Assembly: GCA_964017195.1 (NCBI GenBank)
Contig: OZ024894.1
Coordinates: 33,850,184 to 33,914,183, forward strand
Origin: Siderastrea radians
Lineage: Eukaryota; Cnidaria; Anthozoa; Scleractinia; Rhizangiidae
Direction: 5' to 3'
DNA: 64,000 bases
The number at the start of each line of letters is the position of its first letter. Position 1 is the stretch's first letter. The notes beneath the pieces are model-generated. The model ran no database searches, was not told the origin of the DNA, and was given only the letters and a program-made list of their open reading frames with translations. A program made the position numbers and the translations under genes. Positions 1-10,854 of this stretch are shown here, one piece after another.

Positions 1-2016
1 AACATTTGGCGGAAAAACATACGGACGCTGCATCACTGTCGAAAACTGAGTCAAATCTTGCGCTAACAAGTTCACACCTATCGAACCAGGCGAAGGAAAT
101 GGCGTGAAATGGGGGAGAGGACGCCCCAGCCTATCAAGCATGGCGTTGGAATCGAGGGCCATCAGATCACACGTGTGGCCCTGTCCACCACCGAACCTCA
201 GTTGTACTTCATTCCAGATCTCCGATGTGAGTGTATAGTCTAAAGATGACAATCTGCGAGAAGGGGCGTCCGCTGGATTTTCTTGAGACGGAACGTACAA
301 CATGTGCAGTAGGACGTTCAGATCCATAGTAGTAAAGAACAAAGCCTTTATAGCATTGTTCAAGTCACGACCTTTACCTCCTTGATTATTCCATGCATAC
401 ATGACCGCCAGGTTGTCAATCATTACATCGACGCGACAATCCTTGACAAGGTCCTTAAATGCATGTAAGACCTTATTCACAGCAATGGCCTCCCTAGTCG
501 CAATGTCCAACATCATCTCATCCTTTGACCAATAATCAGATGTTTCCTGCTTCACAGGTGTGGAAATGACCCCTCCCCATCCAGTTTGGGAGGCATCCGT
601 AGCTAACTCAATCTGAAGATGTCTCTCTTCACGCCAAGGAAGGGGGTCGTCCCACTCTTCTAGAAAACGCCAATGGGCAATTTCATCGCGCAGAGCACCC
701 TGGACCGCAATTGGTTTCAACGTGCGCATACCGATAGAAATTGCCGCTGACATCTCCCTGGTGAACAGACGGGCCGCCGGAACCGCAAGGGAGAAGGAGA
801 CACATTTACCCACCAATCTCTGGAGCGTCTTGACCGATACATAACGTGAGCTTAACGTTTCCCGGATGAGCCCTACAAACTTGCGCTTCTTCTCTGGGAT
901 CAGGCGGAAAACTTCGCTTCCGGAGTCTATCAAGAAACCAAGATAAGGGACCATCTTCTGAGGAATTAAAATTGACTTTGATAAACCAAGGAAATACCCT
1001 AAGCGTACCAAATGAAATGCTACGAGAAACACTGCTGATTTAGCAGCCGCGAGGTTGCGCTCATCAATAGAATCTAAAGTGTCATACTGTCCCTTGTCAA
1101 GCGACACCTGGAGCTGGCCATTATGTCTATCATCGATATACAAGAGACACGGAACACCTAAGGAGCGTAGAAAATTTGACGCCATAAGGCCCGTCGAGTG
1201 ATATACATAAGGTGAGATTTTCCAACCAAATGGTAGTGTATTATAGGTAAAAAACCAACCGCCCCACTGGATACCAAAATACGTGCGGCTTTCTTCAGAA
1301 AGCAAGAGGTGGTCATATCCTGACTTGTCGTCTAGAACTGTCTGATAGGAATCCTTGAAGACATACCGGGGTAAGTCGGTCACTTTGTCCAACGAGAAAG
1401 GCTTCTCCAGCATCCACAGGTTTAAATATCGCGCATCGTGACACAGTCTCGGCTTCGTAGGCTCAACTGTTAACGGTAAAACGATATGAGGTGGACTTAC
1501 TTGACCAACCTTGCCCACCAGAGAAATCGCACCGGATTTCAGGCGACTTAGTAGCGTTGTTCTAACAAATTCTCCGAACTGTTTGCACGATACGTTATTC
1601 TTAAACAACCTGTGGGGTGGCTGATCAGAATCGTAACGCTCCCCCTTAAACGTTCCTTTAAAATGTCTGAAATATGGGAATATTGACACCTTATTCCCAA
1701 TCCACGACAACACCTCTTCCTGTTGTAAAGAAGGAGCTAATTTTGCGATTTCTGCCCAATTAGCTGCATGTTTGTGGAGCTCCCCTGCCATAAAATGATC
1801 AGGATCTCGGAACAGTAGCTCATCTACGTGCCCAACGACCTCTCCCTTTTCAACTAGACGGGCTTTCTGCCCCAACCGGTCATTTCCTGTCCACTCACTG
1901 CTGACCGATACGGGGTTTCCCCTTATGTCTACCCACTGTATCGCACCTGCGCAAACATCAGCATTACTGATAAGGTTGTCAAAGTTATCATCTTTTTCCC
2001 ATGACCAGAATATCGC
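1..2016 (-). CDS. Reverse transcriptase/RNase H exon of DIRS-like element (partial)
   Basis: One minus-strand frame is open from 2016 through base 1 (672 codons visible, no stop). It shows the RT motif LPFGWKISPY at about 1200-1240, followed by the catalytic YIDD at 1129-1140. The RNase H part lies at about 480-350, and the VPSQENPADAPSR stretch near 280 is typical of DIRS-type RNase H. The frame begins directly after a textbook acceptor: a 20-base pyrimidine tract ending in TTTAG at 2017-2019, with an in-frame stop just upstream, so this is a spliced exon rather than an ATG-started ORF. The product copies the element's RNA into DNA. The frame continues past the left edge, where further RNase H and recombinase sequence would be expected. 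Confidence 0.85.
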
Positions 2017-2511
2017 CTAAAGGGAAAAAAAAGGAAAGGAAAAAAAAAAGGAATCTTATTTACATGTACAAAGACCCCGTACAAGTCAGCAGAGAGAGGA
2101 CAGCTTTGACCCAGTATGACCGGGAGGGTGTTGAGATACCCCGTTTTCAAAACTCTCAACTCTCTGTGACCAGAGTACAGTCGAAGTAAAATACCGGAAA
2201 GTGAAAAGGAAGGGATATTCGCACCAAGGGCAAATCCCAAGAAAAAAAAAGGGAGAAAAGAGGGGTATTGGGTTTAAGTAGGTATAGAAGCATATATTTA
2301 CTTCACTCCTCTGTGATGTTTAGTTGCTCACTTGAAAATCCTCATGTAAAACTTTATTAACTTGACACAACGCCTCGCATCGGATTAAATCAAACAACAA
2401 TCAACTCCAAGATCCATTTAATTGTACTTGTTACAATCAAGAAAAGAATATATACGTATTTGTGGAACAAAAGGAAAAAACACGCCTTGCTTCTATTTAA
2501 TTCCAGATTCT

Positions 2512-3051
2512 CTATTGCTTATTGTCCCTAGCGCGACCACGGGTCGCCGGGGGCTTTTGCTGCATATCTCTTCTCGCGTAACACCTTGCCATAACGTGGC
2601 CGAACTTTCCACAAAAATAGCATTGGACTGGGGCACTACTTCTCATGCCACGCCCCCTGTACGGAACATCACTACTGCGCCCACGGTGAGACGAACCAGA
2701 CCATGGGCCCCCTGTGCCCATCGCTTTTTCCACCTTTGCGACAGCTTCATACACTTTAGTGTGATCTTTATCCCCTAGAAGGCGTAGAATCAGAGCCCGG
2801 AAGTGCTCTTTTGGAAGGTCCACTTTTCCTCTAGCTGTCTGGTACACCAAACGGTAAAATTCACGTTTCTCATCCTGATTATCGCGGGATGTATTCTGGA
2901 GGGTTTCTAGGATGTCTATCGCCTCAAACTTATTGAACTCAGAGAGCGGCCGTGCTGCATAGTCCAACATCTTCCTTATTACGGCAGCCACTGAGAGCCT
3001 TGTCAGTTCATCAAGAGACTTTTGGAGGACAGCAAAGTTTTTCTTTAGAGT
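2512..3051 (-). CDS. Gag-like exon with CCHC zinc knuckle
   Basis: The exon begins after a pyrimidine-rich acceptor ending in TTCTAG (3052-3054) and stays open to a TAG at 2512-2514, 179 residues. The N-terminal half is helical and charged. Near the C-terminus is a basic Arg/Gly-rich stretch and a retroviral-type zinc knuckle, CYFCGKFGHVMARC (C-x2-C-x4-H-x4-C), which in Gag proteins binds the element RNA. The first possible GTG/ATG in frame (2991) is not needed as a start because the frame is open up to the acceptor and joins the leader exon (4337-4089) in phase 0. The joined Gag would be about 262 residues. I saw no convincing splice donor before its stop codon. Confidence 0.72.
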   Translation of the reverse strand, partial: TLKKNFAVLQKSLDELTRLSVAAVIRKMLDYAARPLSEFNKFEAIDILETLQNTSRDNQDEKREFYRLVYQTARGKVDLPKEHFRALILRLLGDKDHTKVYEAVAKVEKAMGTGGPWSGSSHRGRSSDVPYRGRGMRSSAPVQCYFCGKFGHVMARCYARRDMQQKPPATRGRARDNKQ

Positions 3052-3152
3052 CTAGAATAATAAAAAAAGAAGGGGAAAATTGACTTAATGTACAACATCA
3101 CCCTGACAGGTCCTTAACAACCCCAAAATAAAGCAAAACCGTGCCATTCTGT

Positions 3153-3600
3153 GGTGAACTCTCACCCCATTGCTTTTCTTGTTACCCTGGGGAACTATTA
3201 CCTATTGCCTGTACATAGTGAACTCGCATCTCTTTTTATGGTGAACTCTCACTCCATCACTGTTTTCTCATGGTGACCTCTCACCCATTGCTCTTTATCT
3301 TTACTATGGTGAACCCTCACCCCCATTGCTCAAATTTTTTTTTTCCCACGGTGAACTCTCACCCATTGCTCTTTATCTTTACTATGGTGAACTCTCACCC
3401 CCATTGCTCAATTTTTTTTTTGTGGTGAACTCTCACCCATTGCTCTTTATTTTTACTATGGTGAACTCTCACCCCATTGCTCTTTTCATGGTGAACTCTC
3501 ACCCATTGCTCTTTATCTTTACTATGGTGAACTCTCACCCCATTGCACTTTTCCGTGGTGAACTCTCACCCATTTTAACTGTTCCTGGTGAACACTCACC
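3153..3600. repeat. Array of twelve GGTGAACTCTCACC hairpin units
   Basis: The 14-mer GGTGAACTCTCACC, or a one-base variant, occurs at 3153, 3240, 3272, 3308, 3350, 3386, 3423, 3460, 3490, 3526, 3557 and 3587, with two weaker relatives near 3188 and 3217. GGTGA and TCACC can pair, giving a 5-bp stem with a 4-base loop. Spacing is mostly 30-42 bases, and the spacers are themselves related (CCATTGCTCTTTATCTTTACTAT types). The array sits inside the intron between the leader and Gag exons of the DIRS-like element. It also creates a spurious plus-strand open frame (3326-3739). Confidence 0.9.
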
Positions 3601-4088
3601 CCATTGCCTTTATAATACATATACATTTTGTCACTCAAAGGTGAAGTTTGACACCATCTTACAGCTATTGTTTTGCTTTGGTAAATTTTCAACATTCTAT
3701 AGAAACGTCAAACAACTACCAGCGGTACACCGCCGCTAACAGTTTTGAACAGCAATAACAACAACACAACAAAAGAATAATAACCGAGCCGATAACAAAC
3801 ATTCCCATATCCACGAGAAAATATACACGCTACCGACGTTAACAACATATAGTCACCCATAAAAAACCCGCCAAGATCCGAAATACACTCGAATTACCGA
3901 TAAGCTTAATAACAACAAACAAAAAAAACAAAAAAACAAAAAAAAAAATGACTAAAGCGCGAGCAATGAATAAGCGGGAAAGCCGAACACAAGCAAAGAA
4001 GAAGACAAATAAAGGGTTGCCGCCCTTGTCCCTGCTCGTAATTTATAAAAAAAAGGACACATAAACGACAAAAGTAAACATATTCTAC

Positions 4089-4337
4089 CTCCAACTCTCC
4101 GGGTTGAGCTTGTCCCACAGCTTGTTGAGGTACTTGAGCCGCGGCTTGTTGAATTTCCTGAGCCACGTGTTCGGCCGCCGGCAAAGCGTCCTGTCCAACA
4201 ACTTGTTGAACTACTTGAGCTACTTGACCACCGGCCGCTTGAGCTGCTAGTTCGTCGGCTGGCTGAATTCCTTGGGCAACCGGTGGAGCGGCTTGAGCAG
4301 GGGCTCCTTGTCCTGCAGGATACTGTACGTCCGCCAT
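4089..4337 (-). CDS. Ala/Gln-rich leader exon of DIRS-like element
   Basis: The frame starts at an ATG at 4337 and encodes 83 residues that are almost entirely Ala, Gln, Val, Pro and Gly (MADVQYPAGQGAPAQAAPPV at the start), a low-complexity, probably disordered tail. It ends at GTTGGAG|GTAGAATA, a good 5' splice site at 4088/4089, in phase 0. Downstream of that site the frame turns into hydrophobic intron-like translation. The exon joins in frame to both the Gag exon (acceptor 3052) and the RT exon (acceptor 2017). Exon use is inferred from splice signals only. Confidence 0.6.
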
Positions 4338-4504
4338 TAAATGAGAAAAGAAGGAAACACGAGGAACGGAAAAGAACGATCCGCACCGTACGGCAGTTGA
4401 GCCAAAGTGATAATTTATTCATGTGCACTAATCTTATATGCGTTGCTTTAATGTATGCAGTGTGAATAGCGTTCTATAAAGTATGTATTCTTAATTTTCT
4501 CTAT

Positions 4505-4852
4505 TTACAGCAGGACAGATAAAGGAGTTTTGTTTGGTTTACAGCGATAAAGAAAACCCTTGCTTTCCAGGATTATGTCATTTGTCAAGGTATTACGGAC
4601 TTGCAGGTCTTGCCTTCCGAAAAATATATCTTTGATTTGGAGAGGTCTGCTCCACTTCAGTTTTCCTCCAAAAGTGGAGCATACCTCGTTCCAAAAAGAT
4701 TGGACTCTCCGACACAGGAAAAGAAAATGTTCTATATTTTGGACATTGTTTTCGCAGAGATAACTGAGAGGAGATTCGATTTTTTTAAACTTAAAAAGCA
4801 TGTGATTTGTATATAAAATTCTATTTAGTATTTTATACTGAAACTCCCGCAA
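4505..4852 (-). pseudogene. LINE C-terminal zinc-binding region
   Basis: A 115-residue frame carries the Cys/His cluster found at the end of LINE reverse transcriptases: LSYLCENNVQNIEHFLFLC followed by a Trp-containing helix (VQSFWNEVC). This region binds element RNA in the L1/Tx1 group. The upstream RT context is interrupted, so this is a remnant and not a stand-alone gene. The last codons reach a stop at 4505 close to the presumed element 3' end. Confidence 0.7.
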
Positions 4853-4958
4853 TTTTGTGCTTTGTGTAGCTCTAAAAGGTATTAGATAGATTTTTTTCCA
4901 ATCTAATTGATACTCAACGGTATTAAAACTTTCTTCATATTTCTTCCTAGCGGTAGGT

Positions 4959-6060
4959 TTAGACTTTTAAACTTGTTATAGAGTGACTTCGACTCAAGTT
5001 TTTCAAGGGGGATTGTGTCATTTTCATATGATATGTAAAAAGAGTTTGGCTCAAAAGGGTGGTAAGTTGAGCTATAGATGATTTACTACTATTCAACAGG
5101 TTCCGCCATACTGGAGGCATGGCGTCCAGCATGCTGATCAATAAATATATGTTGCTAGGAGATAGAAGAGATCTCAGAGGCTCCATATTGAACACCAGCC
5201 TCCCTGCCTCATCGTAAAGGTCGCCAACCCTGTTTAGACCTATACTACTCATCTTTCGACTTTATACTGATTTGTTACCAATACAAATAAACCTATTGTT
5301 CCAAAGGATCTGATTCACCATATCCTCTGTTGTACTAGGATTGCTTTCAGTCAATAAAGACCACCAGCGTTGCGATACATTCTTGATAAAACTCAGAAAT
5401 AGCAACTGATAATTAATTAATTAAAAGCAGGTAAAGCCTTATAACATTCTGTTTGGGTCAGCTCTCCTTCACAGCTGTCGCGCATTGAAACAGACAACTT
5501 AGGTATTTGATCATAATTATTTAAAAAGGGACAGGAGGTCTAATTGATTGTCGTTCCTGTTAATTGATCATATAAATTAGAGCAAAAGAATCTATTTCGT
5601 TTAGGATTAAACTTGGGTTTGTGGTTTCCTGTTCATCTGTTAGTAGTAGTTTTCTTAAACAGGTTTTGGTCTTTTTACTGTTTTCTAGATTTAGGAAATA
5701 TTTGGTGTTTCGTTCACCTTTTTCGAACCATGTTGCACGGGAACGAATAATTAAACCCTTAACAACATAGTCACATTCTCTTTCATATTCGCTTTTGGCT
5801 GTTTCTAACTTTTGTAGGTTTTCGTGAGAAGGTTCTTCAGCAATTTTTTCCTCACACAGTTTTAATGTCTCTTCAATGTTATTCAGTTTTTCTCTCTTTT
5901 CACGCGCTTTTTGTTTACTATAAGAGATGCTTTCCCTACGAATATTATACTTTATCCAGTCCCATACTATTCTGTGATCTGTGCAGAAATTAATTTCGCT
6001 TAACCAGACAGGAACATTTTCTCTTATCAGTTGGACGTTTATTGGATCTTCTAACAGGCT
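4959..6060 (-). pseudogene. LINE reverse-transcriptase flanks with the catalytic core missing
   Basis: From about 6000 down to 5430 the minus strand encodes typical LINE linker text, including TWFEKGERNTKYFLNLE near 5730-5690 and DSCEGELTQTECYKAL near 5480-5430. Intact relatives continue there into the RT palm. Instead the sequence passes through an AATTAATTAATTA stretch at about 5410-5422 and resumes with a post-RT segment (NVSQRWWSLLT near 5370, then SSIGLNRVGDLYDEAGRLVF from 5250). The deletion junction is therefore close to 5405-5425 and removed the active site. The remaining frames are broken by stops. Confidence 0.65.
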
Positions 6061-6065
6061 ATTGT

Positions 6066-6834
6066 TTATTTTCCAAAAAAAGGACCGTGATTCTGAGTGT
6101 CTAGAAAGTTTATTTCGATAACAACTGCCAAATGATCGGTTCTCACCGCAGATACGATTTTTATTTTAGCGACATTGTCTTTAAGTGACTCAGGAACGAA
6201 CCAGTAGTCAAGTCGTCGTTGAATAAGAGACGCTTTTTGTCTCCAAGTAAACTTTTTGCATTCAGGGTTTTGGATTCTCCAAATGTCAATTAAATCATTT
6301 TCTATTACAATTTCTTCCAGCTCTTTTACCGAGTCTTTTAAAAACGGGATTGCCACTAGAGCAGTCTTTGGATGGATCTAGAGTGGCGTTAAAGTCACCT
6401 CCGAGAATGATTTTACATTGCTCATAGCGTTCGTCACTATTGATAAAATCAGAAAGTTTACGGAAAAAACCTTGTTTGTTGAGTTGATGTGTTAGGTGCG
6501 TATATATTAACTAAGAGAAACAATTCGTCTTGGATAATGGCAAGACAAAGGAATCTTCGTTCCTCATCTGATTTAACCGATTGTGGCATAAAATCGAGTG
6601 TATTTCGTACAAGTATGGCGACCCCACGACTATGCAATTAGCGCCGTGTGCAAAATAAGTTTCGCCGCGCCACTGAGATTTCCATTGATTTTCTATTTCT
6701 TTTGTGCTATAAGTCTCTTGAAGAAAGCAAATGTCTGCATTTTCTTTAGTCAACCCACTGTAAATTGTTTTCCTTTTTTCAAAAGTGCGAATTCCACAAA
6801 CGTTCAGTGAGATAGCTTTGAATTGTATATTAAT
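6066..6834 (-). pseudogene. LINE apurinic-like endonuclease domain, frameshifted
   Basis: The N-terminal half (about 6830-6511) reads ISLNVCGIRTFEKRK and then DICFLQETYS, the conserved LQET glutamate motif of the exonuclease-endonuclease-phosphatase fold. The C-terminal half (6356-6066) contains CKKFTWRQ, RRLDYWFVPESL and RTDHLAVVIEI, matching the late FTW, RLDY and SDH-type blocks of LINE endonucleases. The halves are in different frames and separated by a stop near 6356, so no single protein is made. In live elements this enzyme nicks the target DNA to prime reverse transcription. Confidence 0.75.
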
Positions 6835-6837
6835 TGG

Positions 6838-9790
6838 CCCAAGATATCAAGCGTTTCAAATAAATTCATTTTCATTTGAATTTATTTATGGCAAAAATAC
6901 TAACAAGGATATATATTTACAAGAAAATAGATAACACCTATAGGGGAAAACTTACAGGTCTAACTTAATTCGTGATTGTACATATAACATATCTCAAGAG
7001 CTTAACGTAAGACGTTTTGTCCATCACATGCAAAAATAACTTACAATAATATATATTATATAAGAAATAACCGCATTGTGCACGGACGTAATCATAACTC
7101 AAATTCAACAAGAAAAGTTAATAAAAACATCAAACAAACTATTAAAGCAACATAGTATATACTAAAACCAAAAGGGGTAGAAAAAAGTTAGCTATGATTT
7201 TATTGCACATGATCTTCATAGTGTTGGAGTATGGATGCCTCACTTGTAAATTCTTCCTGACAAATCCAACAAGTAAGTTCAATTTTACTTGAATTCTGTC
7301 CATTCAAAGGAGATACATGACAAGATACCGTACCTGTGTAAGCTGTATTTTGCTCCTGATGGTATTGTGTTGGATTACGAGACTTATTATATCGCTTGCA
7401 CTGTAAAGACGTTACTCTGGTTTGTGTCCTTTGATGAAGCCTTAATTCTGATGAGGTACAAAAGACCTTGTCACAACGCTTGCACGCAAATGGTTTCTTC
7501 CCAATACGTGTTCTCTCATGTCTCCTACAAGCGGATGACGAGCTAAAGCTCTTTTGAACACATCTGCATTTAAATGGCTTTTGTCCTGTACGTGTTCGTT
7601 CGTGTATCGTGCAGTGTGATGAACTGGAAAACCATTTATCACAATATTGGCAGCCAAAAAGTTTCTCCCCTGTATGTGTTCTCTGATGTGCTGTTAGAGT
7701 TGCTGATCGGCCAAAACACTTCCCACATTGAGTACATGTAAAAGGCTTGTCTCCTGTATGTGTTCTCTGGTGTTGTATTAGAGTTCCTGATTGGCTAAAA
7801 CACTTTCTGCATTGCGTACATTCATAGGGTTTCTCTCCTGTATGTGTTCTCTGGTGTTTTATTAGAGTTCCTGATTCGCTAAAACACTTTCCGCATTGCG
7901 TACATTCATAGGGTTTCTCTCCTGTATGTGTTCTCTGGTGTTTTATTAGTTGTCCTGAAAAGCTAAAACATTTCCCGCACTGCGTGCATTCATAAGGTTT
8001 CTCTCCTGTATGTGTTCTCCGATGTTGTGTTAGATTTCCTAATTGGCTAAAACACTTTCCGCACTGCGTACATTTATAAGGTTTCTCTCCTGTATGTGTT
8101 CTCCGATGTTCTTTTAGACTTTCTGAATGGCTAAAACACTTTCCGCACTGCGTGCATTTATAAGGTTTCTCTCCTGTATGCGTTCTCTGATGTTTTGTTA
8201 GATGTCCTGAACGGCTAAAACACTTCCCGCACTGGGTACATTTATAAGGTTTGTTTCCTAGTTGTATCTGTTTTTGCTGAGGGACACTCCTTTCTTGGCC
8301 GACAGGCTTGTTGTATTTAGTAACCTTACCAGACATATTGTTACTTCGTGACTCAGTTACCTTTACTGTGAAGCGAAAAAGAAACATTAGATTTTTTAAA
8401 AATTTATGACCAGGGCTTAATTAACAGCAACGTTCTTTACTTGTTTTGAAGCTTAGTTTTTACATGATCCTCGGTACCTGCATGATTCTCATGTAATCCT
8501 GCCTTCTGTTTTATATAAACGGTAAAAAGTTAATCATTTTTTACTTGTATTTTAATGGCAAAAACTTTAGCGGTAACGGCTAGCAGACAATATAACAATA
8601 CCATTACGTTTTCTCGTTTCGGGTGCTTCTATGTGCTTTTACTGGGTTCTAGTTGGTCGTCAATTTAACAGAGAATAACTACAGAGGCAAACCCCGGGGA
8701 AATAGTTTTAAAAAATCACCATTCATTTGGGCAGTTATTTTCCTGTTTATTGACCATCACATCATAATTACAGTGTTCGACTTGCTGCTGTCCAAGGACG
8801 TTTTACAGTTGAAACTGGGTCAGCAAGAACTACTGGCCTCAGTCTTGGTTTGTACCCCCACAAGCAAAATGATAAGGCAGATTGGAACATATGGCGAAAA
8901 AAAAAACCTCTGCCTGCGTGGTATATAGACCCCACAATTTAAAATCAAATGCATGACAAAACAGTCTTCTTGTTTTGATTTGAGCAGCTATTTAGGAGAA
9001 GACCTAAATGAAGAGAAGTCACTAGACAAGCATGAGAAAATGAGTAACAATCAGACAATGTGAGAAATCAACAAATTGTGGTTCCAGTGACTGAAAACCA
9101 TCAAAGTAAAAAAAGGCCAGCCCACCATAGGCAAAATCAATACAGTCTGGAATGATGGGATACCATGAGTGGGCTATGGGAATAAATCTGTCAACAACCA
9201 CCAGCATAGTGGCTAACATGTGTAACGACTGAGCACTACACACACTTTGCAGAAGTAAACCTAGCAGCTATTCAAGTGACAGGATGGCAACCTTCCAGCC
9301 TATGGTTTACAAAGTTGGGGTCATCAACACTAACCGCTCAGCTGTAGCCTGTAATAATGTGTTAGACAATTTTTAGTGGACTGCACATTAAACATACATA
9401 CTAAACATACAGTTACGTGATAGTTACTAGAAAGATGTACCTCTGTTGTTTCCAGTATACTCCTCTCTTTCAGTGTCAGGTCTTGGTCAATATCTCTGTT
9501 TAACAGCAACAGGAAAGAAATATGGGATATTGTCTACAAAAAGAGGTGCACATATGTAGTTACGCTGACTCTCTAATGGGAATTTACAAAAAGGTCAAAC
9601 AAAAATAAATGCTTATAACAACAACTGAATACAGTTTACAAGTGCAGTTTAGAGAGGTTTTCAAATGAGTGTCGTAAAACCAAACCCGAGTAATAAATTT
9701 ATTCTTCTAACCAATCACAACATGGACCAAAAACATTATGAATTAATCAAAAATTAACGCAAATACAAGTAATTAGTGTTAAGCACTTTT
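6838..9790. repeat. Duplicated block A (with ZNF-1), direct copy of 44748-51268
   Basis: From CCAAGATAT at 6838 to AGTGTTAAGC near 9785 this block is closely similar, in the same orientation, to 44748-51268. Shared landmarks include TAACACCTATAGG (6930/44840), the whole zinc-finger gene, its upstream acceptor, and non-coding text such as GGAATGATGGGATA (9151/49961). Block B is longer because it contains three insertions that block A lacks, so A gives the empty sites. The part at 8975-9670 has a third copy at 51370-52060. Whether the copy arose by segmental duplication or by tandem duplication later separated cannot be told here. Confidence 0.85.
7200..8336 (-). CDS. C2H2 zinc-finger protein ZNF-1
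   Basis: A single-exon frame of 378 residues from [11 protein letters not shown] longer frame from 8387 exists, but the upstream stretch holds a likely 3' splice site (CGCTTCACAG near 8360), and the duplicate gene diverges with frame-breaking insertions just before this ATG, so 8336 is preferred. Seven canonical fingers (about residues 31-221) with TGEKPY linkers are followed by three degenerate ones (about 227-305). There the second zinc-binding His is Arg, Arg and Gln, and one CxxC is broken. The C-terminus holds a separate CxxC...HxxxH finger (CWICQEEF...HYEDH). Tandem fingers of this kind bind DNA in the nucleus; no KRAB, SCAN or BTB domain is visible. Target and role are unknown. Confidence 0.85.
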   Translation of the reverse strand: MSGKVTKYNKPVGQERSVPQQKQIQLGNKPYKCTQCGKCFSRSGHLTKHQRTHTGEKPYKCTQCGKCFSHSESLKEHRRTHTGEKPYKCTQCGKCFSQLGNLTQHRRTHTGEKPYECTQCGKCFSFSGQLIKHQRTHTGEKPYECTQCGKCFSESGTLIKHQRTHTGEKPYECTQCRKCFSQSGTLIQHQRTHTGDKPFTCTQCGKCFGRSATLTAHQRTHTGEKLFGCQYCDKWFSSSSHCTIHERTRTGQKPFKCRCVQKSFSSSSACRRHERTRIGKKPFACKRCDKVFCTSSELRLHQRTQTRVTSLQCKRYNKSRNPTQYHQEQNTAYTGTVSCHVSPLNGQNSSKIELTCWICQEEFTSEASILQHYEDHVQ

Positions 9791-10854
9791 TTATCCAATC
9801 AGAGAGCAAAGTAGAGCAAAGCCAAAGCAAACACAACATTACATTCCACACTCATTTGAAAACTGTTCTCTACTGGTAAGGGAGCAGTAGTTATTTAGAG
9901 CAGGGGAGGAGGTGGATGTTTTTTAACCCCAAACAGCATAAGCCTATAACCCCTCCTTTAGCAGATAGCAACCTCTCCTTGAAGTGTTTGAAAAAGTACA
10001 TAACCCCTCCTTTAAACAAAACTCTTTTAATAGGCCAAAATGTTACAAACATCAGCGGGGAGACTCGATCATCACGTTGCAGATAATATTTTCAGATCCT
10101 TTATTGTCACAAATACAAACATGAGAGGCTGAAAAAATCTATCAAGTTCCTAAACGAGCCAGATTCATCTTACCTAATATGCCAAAAGCGGCATAGAAAC
10201 CACACTAAGTTGCTTAACAAACGATCAGAAGTCAAATTTAACTGAGAATAACAAACAGTGCAAGCCACAAATTATAATCCACCGGTTATCAGAAAATTGT
10301 TCAGATACGACCTCGAGATCAAAGTCTTAAAAATGCAACGCCTAAGTTGTAACGGCTCAATTCGGTCATTATTTTATAAATCCTCCAAACTAAACCCACT
10401 ACAAAAATCACAAGAAGCAAAATTGGTCAAAAGACCGAGATAAGGCGTGGTGTACAAAGACGTAAAGTTGGGGTCGTGCAGGCCTTCCAACCCCATTTTA
10501 TAACTGTAAACAAAGTTCACAGAGAGGAAGGCTGAAGTCAGCAGCTTAGGCAGAAGACATTTGAGGAAATTGTATGACTGGCAACAATTAGTTCTGGGCA
10601 GAGAAATCAGCCAATTGAAAAGTATTCGAACTAGACAAATAAAATCTGGACAAACATAATCTTCTTACTGGAAAGAAAGCATAAAAGGACGATAAAGTAA
10701 AATGCATAATAAGGCATGCTCTTAGAAACGATTCTTTAGCATTTGACACAAATGCTGTTGTTTGTGCCAGTTACAAACAAAGAGAATGCGACAACAACAA
10801 CAACAATAAGAGGTCTGATATCAGAAGTAGGGCGTGAAGTGACAAATGACACTC
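8388..10854. other. Non-coding interval upstream of ZNF-1
   Basis: No convincing coding region is present; the short frames here are low-quality. The section up to about 9790 belongs to the duplicated block and presumably holds the ZNF-1 promoter and 5' untranslated exon(s), since a probable 3' splice site sits just above the start codon. From 9790 to 10854 I see unique AT-rich sequence without recognisable repeats apart from a short CAACAACAACAA run near 10793. Confidence 0.5.

Larger units (their letters stand above)
1..4337 (-). mobile_element. DIRS-like (tyrosine-recombinase type) retrotransposon, 5' part
   Basis: A minus-strand retroelement enters the window with its 5' end and runs off the left edge. 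Read 5' to 3' it has an Ala/Gln-rich leader exon, a Gag exon with a CCHC zinc knuckle, and a reverse transcriptase/RNase H exon. This is the gag-RT-RH order of DIRS/Ngaro-type elements, in which a tyrosine recombinase normally follows; that part would lie left of base 1 and is not seen. All observed exon ends are phase 0. No inactivating stop is visible in the RT exon, so the copy may be young. Host co-option is an alternative that the sequence cannot exclude. Confidence 0.72.
4490..6837 (-). mobile_element. L1/Tx1-like LINE, internally deleted and frameshifted
   Basis: Minus-strand fragments in element order are an apurinic endonuclease domain (6834-6066), the linker and N-terminal part of the reverse transcriptase (about 6060-5420), sequence that lies after the RT core (about 5400-4959), and the C-terminal Cys/His region (4852-4505). 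The palm domain with its YxDD box is absent. The fragments sit in different frames. The 5' end abuts the start of the duplicated zinc-finger block at 6838. The element is dead and would need another copy to move. Confidence 0.8.

Noticed and set aside
3153..3600. CRISPR-like array
   Set aside because: Regular short repeats with 16-28-base spacers look CRISPR-like at first, but the spacers repeat one another, the repeat is only 14 bases, no cas gene is present and the context is an animal retroelement intron.
3326..3739. Plus-strand 137-codon open frame
   Set aside because: It is produced by the hairpin minisatellite and is antisense to the retroelement; its peptide is a simple repeat of the array.
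3906..4428. Full-length minus frames of 143 and 158 codons
   Set aside because: Only the first 83 codons of the first frame look like protein; the rest is intron translation after a good donor. The second is an out-of-frame Ser/Thr-rich shadow.
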